This document shows positions 16,238-24,677 of a stretch of DNA of 64,000 nucleotides, piece after piece. The stretch lies in contig NZ_JAFLJM010000014.1 in assembly GCF_017745675.1 (NCBI RefSeq), forward strand, positions 62,001-126,000, in the 5' to 3' direction. The notes below the pieces were generated by a model that was not told the DNA's origin, did not search any database, and worked only from the letters and a program-made list of their open reading frames with translations. The position numbers and the translations under genes were made by a program. How positions within the stretch are numbered: the stretch's first letter is position 1; each line of letters begins with the position of its first letter. The DNA comes from Alkalihalobacillus sp. BA299 (GTDB taxonomy: Bacteria > Bacillota > Bacilli > Bacillales > Bacillaceae_F).

Positions 16238-16409
16238 AACACAAAAAATAAAAAAACAAAAAAATCTTATAATCTTATTATATTGAATTATCCTTTATTT
16301 ATCTACCATATTATGATTTAAAATAACATTTTTGCTTATAACTAAAAATAGCACAATACATTTAATATGTACTGTGCTATTTCTCTTGCTACGTTTACTA
16401 CTCTTAAGT

Positions 16410-16625
16410 TTAATAACTAGCTAATAAGGTAGCTGATTGTTCCTCTTTAGCCGACTTTATTTCTTTCGTACTAAAATAACGTTGTTCTGCCCTATCTAAT
16501 ATCGCGTCAATCTGATTACGATAGTATCTTATATCTTTACGTGTTTTAGATTCCAATAAAGCAACCTTTAATCTGTCAATTTCGATCTTCTCTTCATTTG
16601 TTAAAACATCCACAAGTTTCGGCAT
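16410..16625 (-). CDS. Small coiled-coil-like protein (71 aa)
   Basis: A 71-aa charged helical protein (LTNEEKIEIDRLKVALLESK). It has a ribosome site-like GGAAGG upstream. A short hairpin (ATAGCACA/TGTGCTAT, 16350-16382) follows. No family recognised. Confidence 0.5.
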   Translation of the reverse strand: MPKLVDVLTNEEKIEIDRLKVALLESKTRKDIRYYRNQIDAILDRAEQRYFSTKEIKSAKEEQSATLLASY

Positions 16626-16703
16626 AGTTTCATTCCTTCCGTAACCTTTTCCTTATTATAACATTTTTCACTTGTAGTATGTAGCATAATCAAGACTAAA
16701 TTT

Positions 16704-17069
16704 CTAGTCTTGATTATTGTTGTTCTCATTGTTTTCTGGATTTAATTCTCTTTCTAATCTTCCGTTGATTTCCTTGATATGAGTATCTATTTTAGAATTC
16801 TGTTTCGAAAGGTCAAGTCTTCGTAAAATAGCTTCTCCACCCATTCCAGAACCTATAGAAATCAAAATTACTCGGTCAATTGAAGTGGTGTCTGCCAAAA
16901 GTACCATACCAATGGCTCCAACAGCACCAAAAAGCATATCATCAAAGAAACCGAGTGTGAAAGAGGTTTTAGTTTTCTTAGGCTTTATATATTTTTTATG
17001 AGTAACTCTATGTCCTAAGATACCAACAAATCCACCTACAAACATTGCTATTAATATGTTAGTAAACAT
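16704..17069 (-). CDS. Membrane protein, DUF4257-like
   Basis: A 121-aa protein. A transmembrane helix at the N terminus (residues 1-20), a second hydrophobic region (FFDDMLFGAVGAIGMVLLAD, about 44-63), a third segment ISIGSGMGGEAILRR, then an Asn-rich tail. It resembles Bacillus DUF4257 proteins; the match is from memory and tentative. It lies directly behind leader RNA family 1 copy 4. Confidence 0.55.
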   Translation of the reverse strand: MFTNILIAMFVGGFVGILGHRVTHKKYIKPKKTKTSFTLGFFDDMLFGAVGAIGMVLLADTTSIDRVILISIGSGMGGEAILRRLDLSKQNSKIDTHIKEINGRLERELNPENNENNNNQD

Positions 17070-17104
17070 ATTACCACTCCTCTCTAAAAGTCTGATAAAA
17101 ACAC

Positions 17105-17235
17105 AAAAAAGCGGCCTTCAACCGATTCTTGATACACTGTAGTGCGAAATAGACACACTGGTAGTGTAATAGAAATCGATCCGAAGGACCGCTATGATTG
17201 ATAACTACTCTGCTGACCGTAAAAAATAGGTCGCA
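17105..17235 (-). ncRNA. Leader RNA family 1, copy 4
   Basis: GCGACCTAT...ACGGTC hairpin, core GGTCAGCAGAGTAGTTATC, long stem GCGGTCCTTCGGATCG...CGGTTGAAGGCCGC with apical ACACTACCAGTGT hairpin, then TTTTTTG. A TATATT box lies 38 nt upstream. Here the only following ribosome site is that of the 16704-17069 gene. Confidence 0.75.
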
Positions 17236-17375
17236 ACACTAAAAAAACAAAAAATAAAACATTTATAATCTAAATATACTAGAATATGTTTCCAATAACA
17301 ATTGTTTTTTAAGACAAAATATCATCAATAACATTTTATCTGCGATTAGTCGTCACAACCGTCATTATCGTCATA

Positions 17376-17966
17376 TTATCCTTCCATTCTCTTAAGTAAT
17401 TCTTTAACCGCTTTATGGCTGCCATCTTTTTTAATATCTTCAAGAAAATCAATGTATATGGTTTCAAGCACCATTTCTAACGTAAAAGGATGGTCCGGGT
17501 AGAAATTACTTAGATCACTCAGCAAGACCTCACCTCGCAATGCCTCTTTACGTTGAATGCGTACTGTTAGTTCATGTGTATCTTCATAAGGATCATCGTG
17601 GTAATAATCATCTATGTGCAACCCTTTAATACTAGGAGACTTCTTTTCATGTACAGTTAATCTTCGATATAAATTGAAAAGAGATTCTTTTGCTCGATTC
17701 ACTCTTAAAAAATCCTCATATAAAATACCTAATAATATATTTTGATCAAACTCATCTTCTGATAATTCTCTTATATCATCGCAAAAAACCTCTGCTCTAA
17801 GATAAAGGTCATTTGGTATATAGATTTTAAGATGAACATTCTTTCCTGAAAATAAAAGAAATGATAATGCCTTTTCTGCAAAAGTTTTATCTTTTAACTT
17901 CGTCAATTCATTACCAATTAAATCGAGCTTACTATATTTTACTCTCTCCATATTATTCATCTCCAT
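17376..17966 (-). CDS. Two-domain protein, paralogous to upstream gene product
   Basis: A protein of about 191-196 aa (alternative start 17951, nine bases after GGAG). Two internal copies of a small domain can be aligned: VHLKIYIPNDLYLRAEVF...ILLGILYEDFLR (about residues 44-95) and LTVRIQRKEALRGEVLL...MVLETIYIDFLED (about 132-180). The second also matches the C terminus of the upstream protein, including a shared KGL...PYEDT segment. The strand-helix-helix pattern suggests ribbon-helix-helix DNA binding. Overlaps the upstream gene. Confidence 0.55.
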   Translation of the reverse strand: MEMNNMERVKYSKLDLIGNELTKLKDKTFAEKALSFLLFSGKNVHLKIYIPNDLYLRAEVFCDDIRELSEDEFDQNILLGILYEDFLRVNRAKESLFNLYRRLTVHEKKSPSIKGLHIDDYYHDDPYEDTHELTVRIQRKEALRGEVLLSDLSNFYPDHPFTLEMVLETIYIDFLEDIKKDGSHKAVKELLKRMEG

Positions 17967-18354
17967 CTTCTAGCATGGATAATAAAATTCGATGTACACC
18001 TTTCCTAACAGAAACATTCCAAAGAATAGATAATCGTACAACCTCATCATATTCAGTCTTTTTTAATTTAATGTGAACATAATCATATGTATCTTCATAA
18101 GGAATTACGGGTAATCCTTTAATATATGGTTTGGTTAAGGCTTGTTCAACTAACATGGTCGAAAATGAAGTAGCTGTCATTTCCTTTTTATACGCTCCCC
18201 ATCTCACCAGTCTCTTTTGTTCTTCAGTAAGCGGAACTTTAACATCCTTCTTCTTATCTGATCTTTCTTTTCTGGGTCTAGAAGGCTTATTATATTGTTT
18301 TTCATTCGGTGGAAGTTTTGGTTTTGTTTTCTGATACATGGGATTTAGATTCAA
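17953..18354 (-). CDS. RHH-like protein with basic N terminus
   Basis: About 133 aa, probably starting at TTG 18354, eight bases after AAAGGAG. The first 45 residues are very basic and Pro/Lys-rich, then a helical region, then KGLPVIPYEDTYDYVHIKLKKTEYDEVVRLS..., a strand-helix-helix like a ribbon-helix-helix domain. The same domain is duplicated in the product of the overlapping downstream gene. A plasmid partition, relaxosome accessory or repressor role is possible but unproven. Confidence 0.55.
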   Translation of the reverse strand: MNLNPMYQKTKPKLPPNEKQYNKPSRPRKERSDKKKDVKVPLTEEQKRLVRWGAYKKEMTATSFSTMLVEQALTKPYIKGLPVIPYEDTYDYVHIKLKKTEYDEVVRLSILWNVSVRKGVHRILLSMLEDGDE

Positions 18355-18517
18355 CGTTATCACTCCTTTTAAAAGAGTATCTATTAGATTAAGTCAGGGT
18401 CGTTTGTCCAAATGGTTTATTATACTCTATGAGTGATTACTAGACTTTATGTTATAAATTCTTAAAATTTTGACCATACTTGTTTTACAAGTAACCCTTG
18501 TTAGGAGGAGAAAATAA

Positions 18518-18616
18518 ATGCAACGTTCTGTTACAAAAGAGCAAGCTAAAGAGTTGGCGAAACTGAGCAAAAAGACAAAAGGAAATATAAAAATTGTAAA
18601 TTCGAAGAAAAAATAG
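18518..18616 (+). CDS. 32-aa basic peptide
   Basis: ATG eight bases after a very strong AGGAGGAG, 33 codons to TAG, then a strong terminator. The peptide is Lys-rich (ten Lys) with an amphipathic helical start (MQRSVTKEQAKELAK). The compact RBS-ORF-terminator cassette on the opposite strand to its neighbours argues that it is expressed. Function unknown. Confidence 0.65.
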   Translation: MQRSVTKEQAKELAKLSKKTKGNIKIVNSKKK

Positions 18617-18622
18617 GGTAAC

Positions 18623-18666
18623 AAAAATGCCACAGACCATCATAATGATGATTTGTGGCATTTTTA
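18623..18666 (+). terminator. Intrinsic terminator
   Basis: AAAAATGCCACA/TGTGGCATTTTT hairpin with an ATCATNATGAT inner stem. The next 320 bases (18670-18990) hold no supported gene; an open stretch with no start follows the stop of the 18995 gene on the minus strand and may be a remnant. Confidence 0.8.
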
Positions 18667-18994
18667 ATCGAGTTTTTTATCTCTTTACCAGTTTAGCAAA
18701 AAAAGCATATATACTTGTTGTTTTATATATGCATTTAAATCATAATCTTTTCAATTATGTTTACGGTAAGGTGAAGTCCTTTGCTTTCGTTGGATCAGAT
18801 GCACTTTAAATGGGCTATCAGGATTATATTTAAAACCCCATTATTTCACAAATTTATTATATTCGTGGATGAATGGTTTAATATTAAACCCTTTTTTACT
18901 GGGATTTCAAAATAATAGTTATAAGCAACTATTCCAAAGATTAAAACATTAGGTTGTTCGTCAATGAGATATAAAACATCGAACTTTACATTGC

Positions 18995-20023
18995 TTATTT
19001 ACTTACTTGTTCAAGCCACACCTTAAACGGATGTCTACTTTTCTCTACCCAATGGTTACAAAGTAAATATTTTTCACCATGCACTTTTATTGGATTTACA
19101 TAGTATCGGTCTCTACCATTTATTTTGCGTTGTGAGGAAAGGGGCGTACCTTCAATAACCTTTTGTAGCATGGGATATGGAAGTAAAAAGGTCTCCTTGC
19201 TGTATCGAGCATCACATAAATGAACAATCTTTTCTTTTGGAAGTTTATTTTGGTTAATTAGGTCATCGATTATATCACGAACAAAAACTGCTATCGGTTT
19301 TTCATTTGAATCAGTGAATGATTTACTACTTTTAGTCACAACAGTTCCATCATGTTTATCGGTTGTACCAGTATTAGATGATAAAAACATTTGATACATT
19401 TGAATACTTCTCAAAAAAAGCTCAGAGGTGTCTGCTACGGTTGAAGAAAGTGCAACCACTGGCTCTAAGATTTGAATTTGGAAATCTTCATTTGCTATTA
19501 TTTCTATTGTAAATTCCAAATTTAAGGAATTATAAAGTTCATTTATTTCGTCAATTGCAGAAATTAATGGTTCATAGGTAGATTTATTAATCTTAGGAGA
19601 TGCAAAAATAATCGTACCTTTTCTCATATTAAAGTAACCAAACATAACCATTGAAGTACGAACAATTTTCTTTATCACACGTTCTACTGTTTCAATCTTG
19701 CTACCATAATTCAAACCCGCTTCATGAAATGAAACATCTACTCCATAAATTCCATGAACAGCACCGTTTTTTATTCTTAATCCCAAAGCATCCATTTCCC
19801 CTTGCTGTATCAGTTGTAAATGGGATTTATTGTTCTTAAAAATATTGAATGAATACTTTTCTTCAAAATATGTACTAACCGTTTGCATAATTTTTTCAAT
19901 ATCATTTTCATTGTCCAACTTCCAATGATTTATAGATGGCTTCCAATTTAATTGAACAGACTGGCACTTTTTAATATGACGAAGCCATGACAGCATTAAA
20001 GATTCTCCAATTTCTATTTTCAT
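18995..20023 (-). CDS. Hypothetical protein (342 aa)
   Basis: A 342-aa soluble protein. The N-terminal half includes LSWLRHIKKCQ and a GVDVSFHEAGLNYG segment; the C-terminal part has KEKIVHLCDARYSKETF and KYLLCNHWVEKSRHPF. Conserved-looking Cys/His residues could form an active or metal site, but I do not recognise a family. It is transcribed divergently from the GIY-YIG-like gene 235 bp away, and the two may be functionally linked. Confidence 0.5.
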   Translation of the reverse strand: MKIEIGESLMLSWLRHIKKCQSVQLNWKPSINHWKLDNENDIEKIMQTVSTYFEEKYSFNIFKNNKSHLQLIQQGEMDALGLRIKNGAVHGIYGVDVSFHEAGLNYGSKIETVERVIKKIVRTSMVMFGYFNMRKGTIIFASPKINKSTYEPLISAIDEINELYNSLNLEFTIEIIANEDFQIQILEPVVALSSTVADTSELFLRSIQMYQMFLSSNTGTTDKHDGTVVTKSSKSFTDSNEKPIAVFVRDIIDDLINQNKLPKEKIVHLCDARYSKETFLLPYPMLQKVIEGTPLSSQRKINGRDRYYVNPIKVHGEKYLLCNHWVEKSRHPFKVWLEQVSK

Positions 20024-20258
20024 ATATGTTTGTCCTCCTCTAAATCTATGTTATCCATATTATAAAGGAAAAAATTGTAGTTTTATTTAGCAATTACAAA
20101 ACTAACAACCGCTTCTAATCATGAATAGTTAAACAACGACTACATCTATAAACTGTTACAGTAGGGAGTTATTAGTATACCTAAATGAAGGAAAATTGAT
20201 TTTCAAATAGAATGATTACTATTAGCAGTTTTACTTATAATCGATTAGGAGAAAAGAA

Positions 20259-20774
20259 ATGGCAAAAAACATGGAGTTAATACACATTGATTGGGAAGGA
20301 CATTTTCATTTGGATGAACTTCATATTTTAACAGATGAAGAAAAAGATTACGGATTTTATTCGATATACGGTAAGCACCCTGTTTATGGAAGTAACGTAC
20401 TACTTTATATCGGAAAGGCGGATTTACAAACGATTGGCAAGAGAGTATCCCAGGAAAACTGGTGGGATACAAATGATTCCAATAATCTTCAAATTTATAT
20501 AGGTAGGTTAGCAGGAGAATTTACGCCTTCAGAAGAAAAGTGGTCAAAAGAAATTGATCTTGCAGAAAAACTATTAATCTATGTACATAAGCCTGCTTAC
20601 AATTCTAAAAACCTCACTTCCATACCAGAACAGGATTTAAAGAATATTCATATTCTAAATTGGGGTTGCTATCGTGACCTACTTCCTGAAATTTCAGGGC
20701 TTCGATGGACAAGTGCTTTAGATCATATGGAATATGAAGTTTATAAACTAAAAAATAGGTCGGATAACAGGTAA
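20259..20774 (+). CDS. GIY-YIG-like nuclease domain protein
   Basis: A 171-aa protein. YGFYSIYGKHPVYGSNVLLYIGKA (about residues 32-54, given in two parts: GFYSIY and LLYIGKA) matches the GIY-YIG core strands, followed by RVSQ and a later EKLLIYVHKPAYN with the family's Glu and Asn positions. GIY-YIG domains cut DNA in restriction, repair or homing. The start ATG follows AGGAG. A terminator overlaps the stop codon. Confidence 0.65.
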   Translation: MAKNMELIHIDWEGHFHLDELHILTDEEKDYGFYSIYGKHPVYGSNVLLYIGKADLQTIGKRVSQENWWDTNDSNNLQIYIGRLAGEFTPSEEKWSKEIDLAEKLLIYVHKPAYNSKNLTSIPEQDLKNIHILNWGCYRDLLPEISGLRWTSALDHMEYEVYKLKNRSDNR

Positions 20775-20799
20775 TAGCCCCTATATAATCCGACCTTTT
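20757..20799 (+). terminator. Intrinsic terminator overlapping stop of GIY-YIG gene
   Basis: AGGTCGGAT...ATCCGACCT hairpin followed by TTTTATA; the gene's TAA lies in the loop. Confidence 0.7.
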
Positions 20800-20945
20800 A
20801 TACTAGAAAATAGTGTTCAGTCTTATTTAGCGAAAGTGTTCATTTCTACTTGGCGGTTACAACAATTTTGAATGTTTTGATTTCCGGTATTAAAAAAAGT
20901 ATCAGTAATCTGCTTTATTATTTTCTTAGACTTTTGAAAATTTTG

Positions 20946-21701
20946 TTATAATTTTAACCTTTTATCAAAATCATTTATTAAAAAATTAATTTTCATTTTC
21001 TTTTGTATAGCCGTTATTTCGTTAATAATTTTTTTATCAGAAATACTCTCCTTTAGATCTTCCGCTGAAACATAAGTTATATCTTTGTCTTTCTTATTTT
21101 TATAATCAAGAATATATACAATAATTAATTCCTGACAGTATTCTTTATAATACCTGTTTTCTTTTGAAGCGTGGTAAATGCTTGTTTTCATATCAATAAT
21201 TTTGTCTGCTTTTAGAATCCTTGATCCTTTTGAATGAAATTTTATTTTATTATAAGTTGGATTAATTACTAAATCTGGTCTTTTATCGTTAGGAAGTACA
21301 CAATCTGAAACGATAGCTTCACCATAGAGTTCTCTAAGAGCCTTATAAACTAAATTCTCCCATTGATAAGATAGGGTATTTTTTATGTAATATTTATGGG
21401 CTAATTCTGCTTGTTTTAAAGCCTTTGATTCATCCGAAACTAATTTATAAAGACTATAAAAAACAAAGTGAGACTGCACATCGTTACTACCATACATAAC
21501 AGTATTTCTTAATCCTTGTTTTCGGTTGGATAAATATACCTCATCATAAATCTCATCTATTGCTTCTTTCCAGTATTTAATATCAAATTCTTTTGATCCA
21601 TCCGTCTCTTCTATTCCTTTTATAATATCTTTAATTATAGAAAAATCATTAGAAGTAAATTCATCTTCTAATTCATCAAGAATACGTAATTTATGTTCCA
21701 A
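20946..21701 (-). CDS. Putative PD-(D/E)XK-type nuclease
   Basis: A 251-aa protein. Residues about 120-175 read YQWENLVYKALRELYG...DKRPDLVI...KADKIIDMKTS, fitting the E...PD...DxK pattern of restriction-like nucleases. Other regions are helical and Lys/Asp-rich. It is more AT-rich than neighbouring genes, suggesting recent acquisition. It has no visible partner methylase. The 21.7-21.98 kb gap upstream holds only short TTATTCCAA direct repeats. Confidence 0.5.
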   Translation of the reverse strand: MEHKLRILDELEDEFTSNDFSIIKDIIKGIEETDGSKEFDIKYWKEAIDEIYDEVYLSNRKQGLRNTVMYGSNDVQSHFVFYSLYKLVSDESKALKQAELAHKYYIKNTLSYQWENLVYKALRELYGEAIVSDCVLPNDKRPDLVINPTYNKIKFHSKGSRILKADKIIDMKTSIYHASKENRYYKEYCQELIIVYILDYKNKKDKDITYVSAEDLKESISDKKIINEITAIQKKMKINFLINDFDKRLKL

Positions 21702-21979
21702 TCTAGTTCACCACCTAAACATTTTTGTATACATGAAGGATTATTAATATTATTTTTCACATGATTTTTTAATGCCCATAAAATCTATATATACATTATC
21801 TCATTTGACTAAATCAATCACCTTATTCATTATTGGAACTGAATATTGTAGTCCTATATTGTATTTTTATACTGGGATTGTTTGTTTTACTTCTTTACGA
21901 TATTTTTAGCTATAGAATATAACTTACATTTCAAATGATTTATTCCAATTTATTCCAATCAATTCCATAATATCTAATA

Positions 21980-22243
21980 TTAATATTCCTTACTCTCCTT
22001 TCTCGGTTTTACTCTCTTTTTCATTTCCATAAATGATTTTATATATAAAATCCATAAAAAAAGATAAAGTCCAATAAATAATACAATAGGAAATAAATAT
22101 TCACTGTTAAGTCCATCAAAACTATAAAGAAAGTAAAGATACCATTCTACGAAAAAGAAGATAATACCTAATAATATTAAAGAAATGCCCCCGACTATCT
22201 TTTTCACCTTACTTAACCACCTTATCATAACCGTTATTTCCAT
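21980..22243 (-). CDS. Two-helix membrane protein (87 aa)
   Basis: Two transmembrane segments (about residues 17-38 and 48-70) and a basic C terminus (KKRVKPRKESKEY). It overlaps the end of the thermonuclease gene by 35 bases, so it is probably cotranslated. It might be an immunity or export partner of the secreted nuclease; that is a guess. Confidence 0.55.
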   Translation of the reverse strand: MEITVMIRWLSKVKKIVGGISLILLGIIFFFVEWYLYFLYSFDGLNSEYLFPIVLFIGLYLFLWILYIKSFMEMKKRVKPRKESKEY

Positions 22244-23045
22244 CTTTCACTAATCCAGGTACACTCCAAACCCCTATTTTCTTATCCTTAGCAACTTTCT
22301 CTACTTCCCTCAAAAACGAAGCATATTTAGTATCAGGTTCAATAACATATCGGACAATACCTAATCCATTTTTGATAACTAACTCTTCATAAAGATGATC
22401 CCCAACCCATATGTACGCTAATAAACGGGAATATTTATCGAAAGGTTCTGCTTTCTCAGATATTTCTATAACTACTGTTTGATTAACCAATATCTTTCTA
22501 GCAAACTCTCTGGCCTCTTTTGTAAATAAATGCCCTTCTTTTATTTCAGGTGTATCTAAATTAAGTATTCTAGTAGTAATAATCTTTCCATTTCCATTTC
22601 CGTCTTCATCTAAAAATTCAATGTCACAAGTATCGCCATCATAGCAACTATGAACAACCGCATTTTTTAATTTAGTATCATTAGATAGTTCTTCACCTGT
22701 AATACTTTCTATTTTATTTTTAATATTAAATATGTCTTCGCCTAGTGATTTTTTTACAGCTGTACCTGCAGCTTTCCCAGCTACGTCACCAACTTTATCG
22801 CCAATAAACTTACCAACTGTTTCACCAAAAAAATTAGTAATTGTACTCTCTACAGTATCATCAACTGTATCTTCTACTGTATCGCCAACCTCTTCATTTA
22901 GCTTTTCTCCAAAACCAACAACATCAATGGCATCTTCAAGTAAATTTTTATTGGTATCAGTAGGTACTTCATCGCTAACTCTTGGAGCGCAAGCACTTAA
23001 TAAAGTAATAAGAAATACAATAGCTAATATTTTTCCGATTTTCAT
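22209..23045 (-). CDS. Secreted thermonuclease-family lipoprotein
   Basis: A 278-aa protein. Lipoprotein signal peptide with lipobox LLSAC (Cys about residue 19). A Gly/Val/Thr-rich spacer with repeated GDxV..TV units is at residues 45-100. The C-terminal staphylococcal-nuclease (SNase) domain has DGDTCDIEF, RILNLDTPEI, EAREFARKIL and DKYSRLLAYI, which hold the family's catalytic Asp/Arg/Glu positions. Likely anchored outside the membrane, degrading or processing DNA. The leader begins just downstream of the small gene at 23073. Confidence 0.85.
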   Translation of the reverse strand: MKIGKILAIVFLITLLSACAPRVSDEVPTDTNKNLLEDAIDVVGFGEKLNEEVGDTVEDTVDDTVESTITNFFGETVGKFIGDKVGDVAGKAAGTAVKKSLGEDIFNIKNKIESITGEELSNDTKLKNAVVHSCYDGDTCDIEFLDEDGNGNGKIITTRILNLDTPEIKEGHLFTKEAREFARKILVNQTVVIEISEKAEPFDKYSRLLAYIWVGDHLYEELVIKNGLGIVRYVIEPDTKYASFLREVEKVAKDKKIGVWSVPGLVKDGNNGYDKVVK

Positions 23046-23072
23046 TTAATCCTTCCTTTCTAAAATCCTAAT

Positions 23073-23228
23073 TTATATAGATAAACCTAAGCTAATCAAC
23101 GTACAGCCAAAAAGTTGAGTATATATTATCGATTGGCGTTTAATAGTTTTTGGGTTATACATCCAAATCAATGTGAATGTTATTAAAAACAAACCAAGTA
23201 ACGAAATTAAAAATCCAAAAATAGACAT
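23073..23228 (-). CDS. Small membrane protein (51 aa)
   Basis: Start at 23228 (MSIFGFLISLLG) close behind GGGGGGAAACA. Two hydrophobic helices fill the protein. It is headed by leader RNA family 2 copy B. Function unknown. Confidence 0.55.
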   Translation of the reverse strand: MSIFGFLISLLGLFLITFTLIWMYNPKTIKRQSIIYTQLFGCTLISLGLSI

Positions 23229-23255
23229 TGTTTCCCCCCCTTGCCTAACGGATAC

Positions 23256-23315
23256 AAAAAACTCCCCAACAAACAAAGACAGGTATCTGCCTTGCTTACT
23301 GGGGAGTTCCCATTG
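23256..23315 (-). ncRNA. Leader RNA family 2, copy B
   Basis: Minus strand CAATGGGAACTCCCCAGTAA, inner hairpin CAAGGCAG...CTGTCTTTG, TTTGTTGGGGAGTT and TTTTTTG. The outer arms pair perfectly over at least eight bases. The conserved parts match copy A at 1766-1827 while the inner hairpin differs but is kept as a hairpin. Confidence 0.6.
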
Positions 23316-23419
23316 ACCGTATAAATATCTCTACTTATTATAATACTTCTCTACTAGACAATCCATAGTTTCTTATTTAAGTGGTATCAAATTTTATAAG
23401 GTGTCACCCAAACAATCTT

Positions 23420-24442
23420 CTATTTTTTAGGTTTATTTTGTAAAGAGTTAATTTTATTTTCATATTCTCTTTTTAAATTAGCTATATCCTCTTTATTGTC
23501 ATTTTTAATTTTATTAATATCCTTTTTTAACATTTCAATCTCATTTTCATAACGATTTTTCAAATTTTCAATTTCAATTTTGTGAGTATCCTTTAAGTTC
23601 TCAAGTTTGGCATTACACACTTCCCAGGCTTCTTGCTTAGCTTCTTTCCGAATATCTTTTCGTTCTTCACTCAACTTTTGGTTAAATTCATTACGCAAGT
23701 CTGTTTCTTTCATTAAGAGCTTTTCTTTTAAATCATATTCATGTTCTTGTTTAATCCTAATAATTTCATTTTCTCTTTCTCTTAACTTATCTGCAATTTC
23801 TTTATTCTCAGCAATTAACTCTTTAGATTCTTGAAGTTCACCATGCAAATTTGCTATTTGTTGGTCTTTTAGCCGACTACGTTCTTGCTCGTGTTCTAGA
23901 TCCTTATTTAATGAAGTGGTTGCTTGTTCATGGGTTTTCCGTTCCAATTCAATACTTCTCTCTACGTCATTAAGGTGTTGCTGCATACTTTCCTTTTCAC
24001 TAATGGCTTTTTCTTTAGCAACATCAGACTCCTTCTTATCTTCTAATGCTAGTTTTCGACCTTCATAAGCAAGGTCACGTTCTTGTTGGAGTTTTTCTAT
24101 TTCAGCCATTAATTCAGCAGTCTTCTTTTCAAATTCCTTTGTTGTTGTTGTTTGTTCACTGGTAAAGTGTTCAAGCAAACCAATAAATAGCTTATCTATT
24201 TGACTTGTTAAACTTTCTAAACGTGAAATATCTCCTGAATATTTGCCAACAATTAAAGGGTCTATTTTAGGTAAACCCTTCCCTTCTTTTAAGCGGGACA
24301 TTTTCCACATTTGAACAAGTTTTAATTGGAAATCTTTCTTATTTTCTACCTTACCTTCTGCAAGAGCTTGTTCAAATAGTGACTCGACCTCTCCGTACTG
24401 TTCTTCATCTAATTTAGCTTGCCAAAGCCTTTGTTCAGCCAA
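23420..24442 (-). CDS. Long coiled-coil protein (KfrA-like)
   Basis: A 340-aa protein starting at TTG, eight bases after AAAGGTG. The N-terminal 90 residues are globular and could bind DNA; from about residue 90 to the end it is almost unbroken coiled coil (Glu/Lys/Leu heptads). This resembles plasmid KfrA-type proteins, which bind repeats upstream of their own gene and help partition. Its promoter region carries five AGGTTTACC-type repeats, and the gene's start region itself includes GGTAAAC. The role in partition is inferred. Confidence 0.6.
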   Translation of the reverse strand: MAEQRLWQAKLDEEQYGEVESLFEQALAEGKVENKKDFQLKLVQMWKMSRLKEGKGLPKIDPLIVGKYSGDISRLESLTSQIDKLFIGLLEHFTSEQTTTTKEFEKKTAELMAEIEKLQQERDLAYEGRKLALEDKKESDVAKEKAISEKESMQQHLNDVERSIELERKTHEQATTSLNKDLEHEQERSRLKDQQIANLHGELQESKELIAENKEIADKLRERENEIIRIKQEHEYDLKEKLLMKETDLRNEFNQKLSEERKDIRKEAKQEAWEVCNAKLENLKDTHKIEIENLKNRYENEIEMLKKDINKIKNDNKEDIANLKREYENKINSLQNKPKK

Positions 24443-24473
24443 GTTTACCGCACCTTTCTATTTTTATAAATAT

Positions 24474-24634
24474 GGTTTACCTTTTCATTATTAATGGTTA
24501 TATAATAACACTTATTTAGGCATTTTTAAATATTTAAGGTAAACCTTTTGTAAAACAAAATAAGAGACTTATGAACATAAATCCTTACGTATATATAGGT
24601 TTACCTAAAATTAAGGTTTACCAAAAGGTAAAAT
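24474..24634. repeat. AGGTTTACCT repeat cluster (operator or centromere-like)
   Basis: Five related sites in both orientations: GGTTTACCTTTT (24474), AAGGTAAACCTTTT (24536), AGGTTTACCTAAAA (24598), AAGGTTTACCAAAA (24613) and AAAAGGTAAAA (24625). The last three are packed within 40 bp. They sit between the coiled-coil gene and the HTH/RHH gene. Binding by one of these two proteins is inferred. Confidence 0.7.
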
Positions 24635-24677
24635 TCTTAAACTTAAGATAAAAAAATAATCACATAAAAATATGTGA

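Noticed and set aside
6836..17235. Leader family 1 as T-box riboswitches
   Set aside because: The T-box sequence (AGGGTGGNACCGCG) and specifier loop are missing, and the downstream genes are not amino-acid related.
18627..18809. Plus-strand 60-codon ORF
   Set aside because: It starts inside a terminator hairpin, has no ribosome site and no protein-like pattern.
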